Source: Chloroflexi bacterium UBA5189
Lineage (GTDB): Bacteria > Chloroflexota > Limnocylindria > Limnocylindrales > CSP1-4
Assembly (NCBI GenBank): GCA_002413045.1
Contig: DHWF01000011.1
Coordinates: 1 to 20,558, forward strand
Direction: 5' to 3'
DNA: 20,558 nt
The translations under genes were made by a program, and so were the position numbers. Shown piece after piece: positions 6,053 through 13,518 of this stretch; positions within the stretch are counted from its first letter, which is position 1, and every line of letters begins with the position of its first letter. The notes under the pieces are model-generated. The model did no database searches. It was not told the origin of the DNA and worked only from the letters and a program-made list of their open reading frames with translations.

Positions 6053-6988
6053 TTAGGTGGAGGTGGCGCCTCGCTCGTTTCGGATCGCCCACGGCTGGAG
6101 GATCGCGTAGGCGGCGTCGGTCCAGGGGGTTGGGACGCCGGTCTCGCGGCCGAGGCGGCGGAGCGTTCCCTGGAGCGCCTCGAGCTCCATTCGATGGCCG
6201 GTCAGTAGGTCGTGGCGGAGCGAGGCGGCCTCGTCGTCCTTCTGGGCCATGACGAGGTTGTACTGCCGATCGACCAGGTCGTCGGCGAGCGGCACGCCCT
6301 TCGCTCGACCAACGGTCCACGCCTCGGTCATGACCGCTCGCAACATTGCCGAGGCAGCCTCGGAGGTGCGGATGTCGCCGATCGTGAGCTGCGTCGCCGC
6401 GGTGACCGCCGAGAACGCGACGAGCAGGACGTACTTCTCCCACTTCGTGGTGGTGACGTCTGGACCCGCCTGGGCATTGATCCCGCCGGCGCGCGCGACC
6501 TCGACGAACTGCTCGACGCGCGGCGTCGGCGGCCCGCCCTTGAGCTCGCCCACAACGATCCGCGCCCGCCCGCTGCGAACGACGCCCGGCGATTCGATCG
6601 CGGCCAGGATGTACGCCGACCCGCCGAGCACGTGCTCCTCACCGACCACGGCAGCGATCTTGGCCTCGTTGTCGATGCCGTTCTGGAGCGAGATTACGCC
6701 GGTCCCCTCCCCGATCAGGGGCCGCAGCCGCTCGGCGGCGGCTTCCGTGTCGTACGACTTGACGAGGAACAGCACGACGTCCACCGGGCCGATGGAGGTG
6801 GAGTCGTCCGTCGCGTGAACGGCGACGTTCGAGCGCTCGCCGTCTGGGGTCACGAGGGTGAGGCCGTGCTCGCGCATAGCCTCGAAGTGCGCGCCGCGCG
6901 CGATGAGCGTGACATCCGCGCCGCCCTTCGCGAGGCACGCGCCCACATACCCGCCGACCGCCCCGGCCCCCAGTACCGCGACCTTCAT
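6053..6988 (-). CDS. panE: 2-dehydropantoate 2-reductase family protein
   Basis: A 311-residue protein from ATG 6988, chosen because of a strong GGGAG ribosome-binding site and because the dinucleotide motif follows at once; the frame is open back to 7057. The Rossmann motif GAGAVG is at residues 7-12. LQNGIDNE (about 101-108) and TTTKWEKYVLL with Lys182, the likely catalytic lysine, follow, and the C-terminal helical domain has GHRMELEALQG. The family reduces ketopantoate to pantoate with NADPH on the way to coenzyme A, which would suit a neighbourhood of acyl-CoA enzymes. The asparagines after the catalytic lysine of E. coli PanE are not conserved here. It could instead be a paralogue acting on another 2-oxo acid. 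Confidence 0.82.
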   Translation of the reverse strand: MKVAVLGAGAVGGYVGACLAKGGADVTLIARGAHFEAMREHGLTLVTPDGERSNVAVHATDDSTSIGPVDVVLFLVKSYDTEAAAERLRPLIGEGTGVISLQNGIDNEAKIAAVVGEEHVLGGSAYILAAIESPGVVRSGRARIVVGELKGGPPTPRVEQFVEVARAGGINAQAGPDVTTTKWEKYVLLVAFSAVTAATQLTIGDIRTSEAASAMLRAVMTEAWTVGRAKGVPLADDLVDRQYNLVMAQKDDEAASLRHDLLTGHRMELEALQGTLRRLGRETGVPTPWTDAAYAILQPWAIRNERGATST

Positions 6989-7010
6989 CGAGTCTCCCTC
7001 ACGATCGCGA

Positions 7011-7016
7011 AGTGTA
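7011..7016 (-). promoter_or_regulatory. -10 box for the ketopantoate-reductase gene
   Basis: The minus-strand TACACT predicts a start near 7004, giving a short leader of about 15 bases that contains the GGGAG ribosome-binding site. Unlike most promoters here this one is not leaderless. Confidence 0.35.
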
Positions 7017-7047
7017 TCGGCGGCTCCCCAGGCGTCCGTGATCGACG

Positions 7048-7211
7048 GATCGATCATGAGTCGAAGGAGCGGTCGCGATGCGGTCGCCTCGGCGCTCTCG
7101 ACGGGCCTTCCTCCGCTGTTCGATCGCCGGGGCGATCAGTCGTCGAAGGAACCGGCCGATTTCGGCTGGTCGCAGGGTTCCGGACCGCGCTCCTTCGTCT
7201 GACGATCGATC
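7048..7211. repeat. Intergenic element bounded by imperfect 24-bp inverted repeats
   Basis: The 261-base gap 6989-7249 holds no credible gene. Its main feature is an inverted repeat: the arm at 7048-7071 (GATCGATC, six bases, CGAAGGAGCG) is matched by the reverse complement of 7188-7211 at 21 of 24 positions. Inside is a seven-base hairpin with one G-T pair (7152-7158 with 7163-7169), followed on the minus strand by GGTTCCTTCG. That hairpin could terminate the thiolase transcript. The whole could be a folded 3' region or a decayed MITE-like insertion. Confidence 0.45.
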
Positions 7212-7249
7212 GGTTGATCAGTCGAGGGCGGGAAGCCGGACCGCGGCTG

Positions 7250-8488
7250 TTAGACCCGCTCGAACGCCGCCGCGACGGAGCCGCCGCCGCCGAGGCAGAG
7301 GGTCGCGAGGCCGTACCGACCCTCGCGGCGGCGCAGCTCGTGGAGGAGCGTCGCGACGATCCGCGCCCCGGACGCGCCGATCGGGTGGCCGAGCGCGATC
7401 GCGCCGCCGTTGACGTTGACCTTCGACCAGTCGAAGCCGAGCTCGCGGCCATCGGCGAGGGTCTGTGCCGCGAAGGCTTCGTTGATCTCGATCAGGTCGA
7501 AGTCGCCGATCTGCATGTCGAGCTGCTGGAGGAGCTTGGTCACGCCCTTGACCGGCGCGAGGAAGAGCCACTTCGGCGCGACTTCTGCCTGCGCGTAGCC
7601 GACGATTCGCGCCAGCGGCTTCAGCCCGAGCCGTTCCACGGCCCGCTCGGAAGCAACGACGGTTGCCGCGGCGCCGTCGGTGATGCCAGGCGCGTTGCCG
7701 GCGGTGACGGTCCCATCGGTGGCCGAGCCGCGGTCCTCGCCGGTCGGCAGGTCGAAGACCGGCTTCAGGCGCTCGAGCGCCTCGGCGGAGGTGTCGCGGC
7801 GGGGCCCCTCATCCGTGTCGACGACCGTCTCGCGCCCCTTCGCGTCCCGCAGCGTCACGGGCGCCATCTCGTCCGCGAAGCGGCCCGCGTCGATCGCCGC
7901 GATCGCGCGCTGGTGGCTCTGCAGCGAGAACGCATCCTGGTCCTCGCGGGACACGTGGTCCTTGATCGCGACGCGCTCGGCATGGGTGCCCATGTGGCAG
8001 TTCTCGATCGAGCACCACAGGCCGTCATGGACCGCCGCGTCGACCAGCGTCGCGTCCCCGAGCCGATACCCGAAGCGCGCCTTCGGCAGCAGGAACGGCG
8101 CCATGTTCATCGATTCCATGCCGCCCGCGACGGCGACCTCGGCGTCGCCCGCCTTGATCTCGGCGGCGGCGAGCATGATCGCCTTCAGGCCGGAGCCACA
8201 GACGCGGTTGATCGTGGTCGCGGAGGTCGTGTCGGGCAGGCCCGCGAGTAGCGCCGCGTGTCGCGCCGGTGCCTGACCTGCGCCTCCCTGCAGCACCTGG
8301 CCCATCAGGACCTCGTCGATTGGCGTTCCCTCGGGCAGGCCGGAGCGCGCCACGGCGGCGCGAATCGCCACTCCCCCGAGCTCGACCGCCGGCGTGCTCG
8401 ACAGCACGCCCCCGAACTTGCCGATCGGCGTGCGCGCCGCGCTGACGATGTAGACGTGGCCGTTCGGCCCGGAATTCTGTGGAGTCAC
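7250..8488 (-). CDS. Acetyl-CoA acetyltransferase (thiolase)
   Basis: A 412-residue thiolase from GTG 8488. The start is supported by a TAGATT box exactly at -12 to -7. Nucleophile Cys97 lies in RVCGSGLKA, the NEAFAAQ motif follows, then His368 in GHPIGASGAR and Cys398 in CLGGGGSVA, so the catalytic set is complete. It makes or cleaves acetoacetyl-CoA or a related 3-oxoacyl-CoA. The last gene of the acyl-CoA cluster, it completes the step after the hydroxyacyl-CoA dehydrogenase encoded upstream. The CLGGGGSVA loop differs from the more common CIGGGQG form, which may affect substrate range. Whether it acts mainly in degradation or in acetoacetyl-CoA synthesis cannot be decided. Confidence 0.93.
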   Translation of the reverse strand: MTPQNSGPNGHVYIVSAARTPIGKFGGVLSSTPAVELGGVAIRAAVARSGLPEGTPIDEVLMGQVLQGGAGQAPARHAALLAGLPDTTSATTINRVCGSGLKAIMLAAAEIKAGDAEVAVAGGMESMNMAPFLLPKARFGYRLGDATLVDAAVHDGLWCSIENCHMGTHAERVAIKDHVSREDQDAFSLQSHQRAIAAIDAGRFADEMAPVTLRDAKGRETVVDTDEGPRRDTSAEALERLKPVFDLPTGEDRGSATDGTVTAGNAPGITDGAAATVVASERAVERLGLKPLARIVGYAQAEVAPKWLFLAPVKGVTKLLQQLDMQIGDFDLIEINEAFAAQTLADGRELGFDWSKVNVNGGAIALGHPIGASGARIVATLLHELRRREGRYGLATLCLGGGGSVAAAFERV

Positions 8489-8494
8489 ACGTCG

Positions 8495-8500
8495 AATCTA
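8495..8500 (-). promoter_or_regulatory. Leaderless -10 box for the thiolase
   Basis: The minus-strand TAGATT is separated from the GTG start by exactly six bases. No ribosome-binding site is visible, which fits a leaderless mRNA. Confidence 0.5.
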
Positions 8501-8522
8501 CATCGCCGCGTTCCAGCGACCG

Positions 8523-9323
8523 TCAGGTGCGGTCCTCGGAGATCGCGAGGATGTTGCCCTCGGAGTCCTTGAACCAGGCGGTCAGGTCCTCGCCGGAGGC
8601 ATCGAACAGGATTCCGTCGATGGTCTTCTCGTCGTCGCCGAAGTCATAGTCCTCGAACTCGACGCCGTTGCCGCGCAGTCGGTCGACCTCGGCGCGAAGG
8701 CCGACGAGCCGCCACACGCCGATCGTGTTCTTCGCGGTGCCCGCGAAGTCCGTCTTGTAGACCTCGAACCGGCTGCCGCCACTTCGATAGTCGAGGACGA
8801 GCCCGGGCATCTCGTTGGTCGGCTGGGCGCCGAGCTTGTCGGCGTACCACGCCTTCGCGCGATCGAGATCGGCGGCGGCGATCATCGTCGTGATCACGCC
8901 ACCCGCGGGAGCCTCCGCGTCGCTGACCACGCCGATGGTGTTCCCATCGGGATCCTTGAACCAGGCGTTCATGAAGCCCGTCGGGTCGGTCATGATCCCG
9001 TCGACCGTCTTGAAGTCGCCGAAGTCGTAGTCCTCGAAGGCGACGCCGTTCGCTCGAAGCCGATCGACCTCGGCGCGCAGATCGGCGACGACCCAGTTCA
9101 TGACCGTGTTCTTGGCGCTGCCCGCGAACTCCGACTCGTACAGCGTGAACGCCGAGCCCGACTCCAGGACATAGACCAGCGTCCCTGGCGCCTCGATCGT
9201 CGGCTCCCACCCGAGGCCGTCGCCGTACCAGGATCGCGATTTGGCCAGGTCGGCGACGGCCAGGCTCGGATGGATCGGCGCGTCCGTGATCGTTGATGGC
9301 TTGGTGGCTGTCGTCTGGGTCAT
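8523..9323 (-). CDS. Two-domain VOC (glyoxalase/bleomycin-resistance fold) protein
   Basis: A 266-residue protein from ATG 9323 with a strong GGAGGA ribosome-binding site. Two vicinal-oxygen-chelate domains lie in tandem (about 17-135 and 143-264). Each has an H/TxxIAVADL-type first strand, a WY helix and a final WFKDPDGN- or WFKDSEGN-type strand. The copies are strikingly alike at residues 66-110 and 193-237 (FAGSAKNT versus FAGTAKNT; LRAEVDRLRANGV versus LRAEVDRLRGNGV), so this is an internal duplication. VOC proteins act in glyoxal detoxification, epimerisation, ring cleavage or drug binding, and the reaction here is unknown. In an acyl-CoA cluster a methylmalonyl-CoA epimerase role is tempting, but the tandem form is more like uncharacterised glyoxalase-like proteins. 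Confidence 0.88.
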   Translation of the reverse strand: MTQTTATKPSTITDAPIHPSLAVADLAKSRSWYGDGLGWEPTIEAPGTLVYVLESGSAFTLYESEFAGSAKNTVMNWVVADLRAEVDRLRANGVAFEDYDFGDFKTVDGIMTDPTGFMNAWFKDPDGNTIGVVSDAEAPAGGVITTMIAAADLDRAKAWYADKLGAQPTNEMPGLVLDYRSGGSRFEVYKTDFAGTAKNTIGVWRLVGLRAEVDRLRGNGVEFEDYDFGDDEKTIDGILFDASGEDLTAWFKDSEGNILAISEDRT

Positions 9324-9345
9324 GTCGTCCTCCGGCTACGCGTCG

Positions 9346-9351
9346 AGCCTA
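9346..9351 (-). promoter_or_regulatory. -10 box for the VOC gene
   Basis: The minus-strand TAGGCT predicts a start near 9339, giving a leader of about 15 bases with the GGAGGA site. The preceding gene ends at 9391, so the VOC and thiolase genes may have promoters of their own as well as read-through. Confidence 0.35.
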
Positions 9352-9390
9352 CGCCGGGATCGTTAGCAGCGCGTTACGCCCTCGGATCAG

Positions 9391-10581
9391 TCAGCCGGCG
9401 GCGCCCGCTCGCTTGAGCACGGCGTCCGCGACGATCAACCGGTGGATCTGGTTGGTGCCCTCGTAGATCTGGGCGCCCTTCGCGTCGCGCATGAGGCGCT
9501 CGATCCCCGTCTCGCGGGAGTAGCCGCTCCCGCCGAAGAGCTGCACGGCATCCGTCGCGACGTTCATCGCGGTGTCGCTCGCGGTCCACTTCGCGAGCGA
9601 CGACAGCTCGCCGATTGGCTCCCCGGCGTCCTTGGCGCGCGCGGCCTCGTGCACGAGCGCCCTCGCGGCCGCGACGTCGCGCGCCATCTCGGCGAGCATG
9701 AACTTGAGGCCCTGGAGCTCCGAGAGCGGCGCGCCGAATGCCTTCCGCTGGAGGAGATACGCGGCGGACTGCTCCAACGCGGACCGGGCGATGCCGACGC
9801 AGCCGGCGCCGATCGAGATCCGGCCCTCGGCCAGGCTCGAGAGCGCGATTCGGTATCCCCCACCCTCGTCGCCGAGGCGGTTTGCCGCCGGCACGATCGC
9901 ACCGTGGAAGATCAGCTCCGCGGCCGGACACGCGCGGATGCCCATCTTCTTTTCGTGCGCCCCGAACCGGAACCCGGGCGTCCCCTTCTGGACCAGGAAC
10001 GCGGTGATCCCCTTGGAGCCCCTCGATGGGTCGACCGTCGCGAAGACCAGGTAGTGGTCCGCCTCTGGCGCGTTCGAGATCCAGGTCTTCGTGCCGTCGA
10101 GTCGGTAGGCATCGCCGTCGGTGGAGTCCTTGCCGGACGCGCCATCGATCCGCGTCGCGCGGGTCCGGAGTGCCGAAGCATCGCTCCCGCCGCTCGGCTC
10201 GGTCAGGCAGAACGCGCCGAGCGCCTCGCCCGCGATCAGCGGCGGTAGCCAGCGCGCCTTCTGCTCCTCGCTGCCGTAGTTCAGGACGGGGAACTGCGAC
10301 AACAGATGCACCGAGAGCGTGACCGCGCTCGCCATGTCGGCGGCGCCGATCTCCTCCATGACCAGCGCCCAGCCGAGGTAGCTGAACCCGCCACCCCCGA
10401 TCGACTCCGGCAGCGGCGCGCCGGTCAGCCCGAGCTCCCCCATCCTGGCGAAGATCGACCGATCGAACCGCTCGTTCTCGTCCCGCTCGATCGCGGTCGG
10501 CGCAACCTCGCGCTGGGCGAACTCCCGCGCCGTGTCGCGCAGCAGCCGCTCCTCGGCGGTCAGCCCGCCGTCACCAGTCAC
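9391..10581 (-). CDS. Acyl-CoA dehydrogenase
   Basis: A 396-residue flavoprotein from GTG 10581, introducing a trans-2,3 double bond into an acyl-CoA and passing electrons to ETF. It has the usual order: helical N-domain (LTAEERLLRDTAREFAQREVAP), beta domain with AFCLTEPSGGSDASAL and KTWISNAPEADHYLVFA, then C-domain with QRKAFGAPLSELQ and IYEGTNQIHR. Glu374 is the catalytic base position of the short-chain and medium-chain type. The GTG overlaps the stop of the upstream hydroxyacyl-CoA dehydrogenase gene by four bases (GTGA), so the two are co-translated. The mid-domain insertion IDGASGKDSTDGD is slightly longer than usual. Butyryl-CoA or a branched short acyl-CoA is the likeliest substrate. 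Confidence 0.93.
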   Translation of the reverse strand: MTGDGGLTAEERLLRDTAREFAQREVAPTAIERDENERFDRSIFARMGELGLTGAPLPESIGGGGFSYLGWALVMEEIGAADMASAVTLSVHLLSQFPVLNYGSEEQKARWLPPLIAGEALGAFCLTEPSGGSDASALRTRATRIDGASGKDSTDGDAYRLDGTKTWISNAPEADHYLVFATVDPSRGSKGITAFLVQKGTPGFRFGAHEKKMGIRACPAAELIFHGAIVPAANRLGDEGGGYRIALSSLAEGRISIGAGCVGIARSALEQSAAYLLQRKAFGAPLSELQGLKFMLAEMARDVAAARALVHEAARAKDAGEPIGELSSLAKWTASDTAMNVATDAVQLFGGSGYSRETGIERLMRDAKGAQIYEGTNQIHRLIVADAVLKRAGAAG

Positions 10582-11441
10582 GATCGCGGGTAGGTGTGGA
10601 ACCCGCGGCCCGTCTTCTGGCCGAGGTGGCCCTCGGCGACGAGGCGCTCCAGGATCGCCGGCGGCTTGAAGTGCTCACCGCCGATGCCCTCGTACAGGAC
10701 GTTCATGACGCCGAGGCAGACGTCGAGCCCGATGAAGTCCGCGAGCTCGAGGGGACCCATCGGATGGTTCAGCCCGACCCTCGCTCCCGTATCGATGTCG
10801 TCGGCCGTGCCGGTGCCCTCCTCGAGGGTGCGCATCGCCTCGGCGAGGAGCGGCATGAGGATGCGGTTCACGATGAACCCCGGCCGGTCGGCGGACACGA
10901 TGAGCTTCTTGCCGAGTGCATCCGTGAGCTCGCGAATTGCCGCCTCGGTGGCGTCCGACGTCGCCGAGCCCCGGATCAGCTCGACCAGTGGCATGACCGG
11001 CACCGGGCTGAAGAAGTGCATCCCGACGAACCGCTCGCGCCGCGCTGGGGAGACGGCCTCGGCCAGGCGATCGATCGAGATCGAGCTCGTGTTCGAGGCG
11101 AAGATGGTCGCTTCGGAGGCGCGCTCGTCGAGCTTCGACCAGAGCCCGCGCTTCACCTCGAGGTCCTCGAACACCGCCTCGACGACGAGGTCTGCGGATC
11201 GCACCAGATCGAGGTCGTCGGTTGCCAGGATCCGACCGACGATCGCGTCGCGCTGGTCCGAGTCGAGCTTGCCCTTCGCAACCGCGCGATCGAGGTTGCC
11301 GGCGATCCGCTCGCGACCCGCCTGCGCCCGGGCGAGGTCCGGTTCGTAGAGTGTCACGTGCTTTCCGATGGCCGCATGGACCTGGCCGATGCCGTGGCCC
11401 ATGAGGCCAGCACCCGCGACGAACACTCGATCGATCGGCAC
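10578..11441 (-). CDS. hbd: 3-hydroxybutyryl-CoA dehydrogenase
   Basis: A 287-residue single-function enzyme, typical in length, from GTG 11441. The Rossmann motif GAGLMG is at about residues 10-15. ASNTSS (115-120) and MHFFSPVPVMPLVE with catalytic His142 follow, then PGFIVNRIL and a helical C-domain with DTGARVGLNHPMGPLELADFIGLD. It interconverts 3-hydroxyacyl-CoA and 3-oxoacyl-CoA with NAD(P). A TAGGCT box at -13 to -8 supports this GTG and a leaderless mRNA. Its stop overlaps the acyl-CoA dehydrogenase start. Together with that gene and the thiolase it covers three of the four beta-oxidation steps; no enoyl-CoA hydratase is in the window. Confidence 0.93.
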   Translation of the reverse strand: MPIDRVFVAGAGLMGHGIGQVHAAIGKHVTLYEPDLARAQAGRERIAGNLDRAVAKGKLDSDQRDAIVGRILATDDLDLVRSADLVVEAVFEDLEVKRGLWSKLDERASEATIFASNTSSISIDRLAEAVSPARRERFVGMHFFSPVPVMPLVELIRGSATSDATEAAIRELTDALGKKLIVSADRPGFIVNRILMPLLAEAMRTLEEGTGTADDIDTGARVGLNHPMGPLELADFIGLDVCLGVMNVLYEGIGGEHFKPPAILERLVAEGHLGQKTGRGFHTYPRS

Positions 11442-11448
11442 ACCAGAA

Positions 11449-11454
11449 AGCCTA
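11449..11454 (-). promoter_or_regulatory. Leaderless -10 box for hbd
   Basis: The minus-strand TAGGCT ends seven bases before GTG 11441, in the 36-base gap after the GTPase gene. It would give the hbd-acyl-CoA dehydrogenase pair its own start. Confidence 0.42.
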
Positions 11455-11477
11455 CCCGCTCTGCCCTGATCGGGAGG

Positions 11478-12536
11478 TTAGCGCCGCGAAGGATTTTCGA
11501 GGCGAATTCCGGCGAGCAGCTGATCGGCGGCCGCGAACGGATCGAGCTCGTGGGCGGCGACCTGCCGGATCGTGGCGTCCGTCGTCTCGCGGTTCGCGGG
11601 GACGTGCAGCTCCGCGCGAAGGCGGTCGGCGAGAATCGCCCAGACCTGCGCCTCGGCGCGCGCGAGTCGCGCCGGCGTGTCGCCCGCCTCGTGGCCGCGC
11701 GCCCGATGCCGGTCGAGTGACTGGAGCAGCTCCGGGATCCCGTCGCCGGTGGTCGCGGTGGTCACGAGGACCTCAGGCTCCTTCGGGCGTGGGCGTGGTG
11801 GCGTTTCGGGCGCCGCCGTTGGACTCCGCGCACCCGCGCCGTTGCGCACCCCGCCGCCGGCCCGCCCGACCGCGACGAGCATCGCCCGGAGCTGCGACGC
11901 CGTTCGCTGCGCGCCTGGTCGATCGCCCTTGTTCACGACCACGATGTCGGCAACCTCGAGCAGCCCGGCCTTGATCGCCTGGACCTCGTCGCCCATCTCG
12001 GGCGCCTCGAGCACGACGGTCGTGTCGGCGGCAGCCGCGACCTCGACCTCGGACTGGCCGGTGCCCACGGTCTCGAGCAGGATGAGGTCGAAACCCGCCG
12101 CGTCGAGCACGGCCGCGGCAGCAGTCGATGTCGAGGCCAGGCCGCCGGCGTGGCCACGGGCCGCCATCGAGCGGATGAAGACGTCGCCGTCCGTCGCGTA
12201 CGACTGCATCCGCACGCGGTCGCCGAGCAGTGCGCCGCCGGTGATCGGGCTCGACGGGTCGACGGCCACCACGGCGACCGCGCGGCCAGCCTCGCGTGCC
12301 GCACCGATCAGCGCCGCCACGAGCGTGGACTTGCCCGCGCCCGGCGGGCCGGTGATCCCCACGAGGTGCGCGGCGCCGGCCAGGGGGTACAACCGGCGGA
12401 GTGCCAGCTCCGCCACTGGAGTGCGATTCTCAACTGCCGTCAGGATCCGGGCGAGCGCCCTCCGATCCCCCGCGAGCGCCGCATCGACCAGCGCGTCCGC
12501 GTCGGCGGCGCGTTCGCGGCCCGTGCCCGCGACCAC
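11478..12536 (-). CDS. meaB: MeaB/ArgK-type GTPase, chaperone of a B12-dependent acyl-CoA mutase
   Basis: A 352-residue G3E-family GTPase from GTG 12536, three bases after the stop of the small mutase subunit gene. Walker A is GPPGAGKST (63-71). AVDPSSPITGGALLGDRVRM, RSMAARGHAGGLA and ETVGTGQSEVEVA (switch III and G3 region), PEMGDEVQAIKAG and the guanine-specificity motif NKGD (202-205) follow in the family order. MeaB gates adenosylcobalamin loading and protects the mutase from inactivation. A Gly/Pro-rich segment (about 226-253), from AGGGVRNGAG to PRPRPKEP, follows the NKGD region and looks longer than usual. The gene is co-transcribed with the cobalamin-binding subunit, confirming the functional link. 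A GTG without a Shine-Dalgarno site suggests coupling. Confidence 0.93.
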   Translation of the reverse strand: MVAGTGRERAADADALVDAALAGDRRALARILTAVENRTPVAELALRRLYPLAGAAHLVGITGPPGAGKSTLVAALIGAAREAGRAVAVVAVDPSSPITGGALLGDRVRMQSYATDGDVFIRSMAARGHAGGLASTSTAAAAVLDAAGFDLILLETVGTGQSEVEVAAAADTTVVLEAPEMGDEVQAIKAGLLEVADIVVVNKGDRPGAQRTASQLRAMLVAVGRAGGGVRNGAGARSPTAAPETPPRPRPKEPEVLVTTATTGDGIPELLQSLDRHRARGHEAGDTPARLARAEAQVWAILADRLRAELHVPANRETTDATIRQVAAHELDPFAAADQLLAGIRLENPSRR

Positions 12537-12539
12537 CGG

Positions 12540-12944
12540 CTAGGAGCGGGGTCGGGCGTGGGCCCTGAGATAGTCGGCGACCTCGGCGATCGTGGTCCCC
12601 GGCCCGAATGTCTCCGCGACACCGACCTTCTTGAGCTCCGTGACGTCGTCGTCCGGGATGATCCCGCCGACCACGACCAGCACGTCGTCCATGCCGGCTT
12701 CCCTGAGCTTCGCGGTCACCTTGGGGACGAGCGTCATGTGCGCCCCCGACAGGATCGACAGCCCGACCACGTCGGCGTCCTCCTGGAGCGCGGCCGTGAC
12801 CACCATGTCCGGCGTCTGGCGCAGGCCCGTGTAGACGACCTCGAAGCCCTCGTCGCGCAACCCGCGCGCGAGCACCTTCGCGCCGCGGTCGTGCCCATCG
12901 AGCCCGGGCTTCGCGATAAGCACCTTCAGCGGTCGATCGGCCAT
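12540..12944 (-). CDS. Cobalamin-binding small subunit of methylmalonyl-CoA-type mutase
   Basis: A 134-residue B12-binding domain standing alone, as in split acyl-CoA mutases. ATG 12944 is preferred over GTG 12968 because TACAGT lies exactly at -12 to -7. The DxHxxG motif is DGHDRG (16-21), with His18 as lower axial cobalt ligand. LSILSGAHMTLVP and VVGGIIPDDD, which surround the dimethylbenzimidazole tail, follow. With a large catalytic subunit it rearranges (R)-methylmalonyl-CoA to succinyl-CoA or isomerises a similar acyl-CoA such as isobutyryl-CoA. The meaB gene follows three bases later. The only large subunit seen is 6.8 kb away, and their pairing is inferred. Confidence 0.92.
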   Translation of the reverse strand: MADRPLKVLIAKPGLDGHDRGAKVLARGLRDEGFEVVYTGLRQTPDMVVTAALQEDADVVGLSILSGAHMTLVPKVTAKLREAGMDDVLVVVGGIIPDDDVTELKKVGVAETFGPGTTIAEVADYLRAHARPRS

Positions 12945-12950
12945 GGGCGG

Positions 12951-12956
12951 ACTGTA
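12951..12956 (-). promoter_or_regulatory. Leaderless -10 box for the mutase small subunit operon
   Basis: The minus-strand TACAGT is followed by six bases and ATG 12944. It is the first promoter of the acyl-CoA cluster; nothing else was seen in the 110-base gap 12945-13054. Confidence 0.5.
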
Positions 12957-13054
12957 CCGCACGCTCACAGGATCACGAGTGCGAGGCGTCCGGTGCGGCG
13001 TGCAGCGGCTCGGCGGGTGCGGTCGTTGCAGGTACCGTCGGGTGTGCGTGCGGG

Positions 13055-13510
13055 TCAGCCGGCGAGGTCGGCGAGGTGCTCCTCGTAGTGGCCGTAGGTG
13101 TTGCCGGCGATCATGGCCGACGCCCAGCCGTCGTGGGCGAGGAGCTGGTCGTCGGTCAGCCGGGCAACCGCACGATGGACCAGGCGGTACGAGTCATCGA
13201 GCGTGAACACGACCTCGCCGGTCGTCCGGCCGACGGCGGCGCGGGCGGCGCGGGCGTTGATCGCATCGGTCGGCTCGGGCTCGCCCGGCACCTCGCCGGT
13301 TTCGGCCAGGATGCCCAGTGCCTCGACGGTGCGCTCGTGCCACGTCGACACGTGGGCGAGCATCTGCTTGCGCGTCCAGGAACCGGCCCCCAGCCGGCCC
13401 TCGAGCAGCTGGCTCGGCAACGCGTGGACCCGTCTTCGGAACGCGGACCAGCCTTCATCCATGCGGGCGAGGGTCTCGGCGACGAGGGGCTGCCCGCTGG
13501 ATTGGTCCAT
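13055..13510 (-). CDS. DinB-fold (four-helix bundle) protein
   Basis: A 151-residue protein from ATG 13510. The frame is open further upstream but overlaps the cyclohydrolase gene there; GGAGG lies about a dozen bases before this ATG. The pattern fits the DinB/maleylpyruvate isomerase/ClbS superfamily: an N-terminal helix with MDEGWSAFRRRVHALP, then SWTRKQMLAHVSTWHERTVEAL carrying the first metal-ligand-type histidines, and a final GHYEEHLADLAG with a His-x3-His pair. Members use a bound metal for thiol-dependent or hydrolytic chemistry, but most have no known substrate. The gene lies eight bases after the GTP cyclohydrolase stop, as the last member of that operon. A second family member is at 19234-19713. 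Confidence 0.82.
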   Translation of the reverse strand: MDQSSGQPLVAETLARMDEGWSAFRRRVHALPSQLLEGRLGAGSWTRKQMLAHVSTWHERTVEALGILAETGEVPGEPEPTDAINARAARAAVGRTTGEVVFTLDDSYRLVHRAVARLTDDQLLAHDGWASAMIAGNTYGHYEEHLADLAG

Positions 13511-13518
13511 GGCCTCGA

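Noticed and set aside
6212..8251. Very long plus-strand open frame (679 codons)
   Set aside because: It is antisense to the ketopantoate-reductase and thiolase genes, which have complete family motifs; the translation is Arg/Asp/Ala-rich with no domain, as expected of a GC-rich shadow frame.
9387..9395. TCAGTCAGC at the acyl-CoA dehydrogenase stop resembles the second repeat block
   Set aside because: The match is short and consists mainly of two TGA codons; no first block lies near it, so chance is likely.
10596..11720. Plus-strand open frame of 374 codons
   Set aside because: Antisense to hbd and meaB; no recognisable domain.
11703..11859. Gly/Pro-rich stretch in MeaB as a frameshift or insertion artefact
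   Set aside because: The frame stays open and conserved sequence resumes normally after it; the region is variable in the family.
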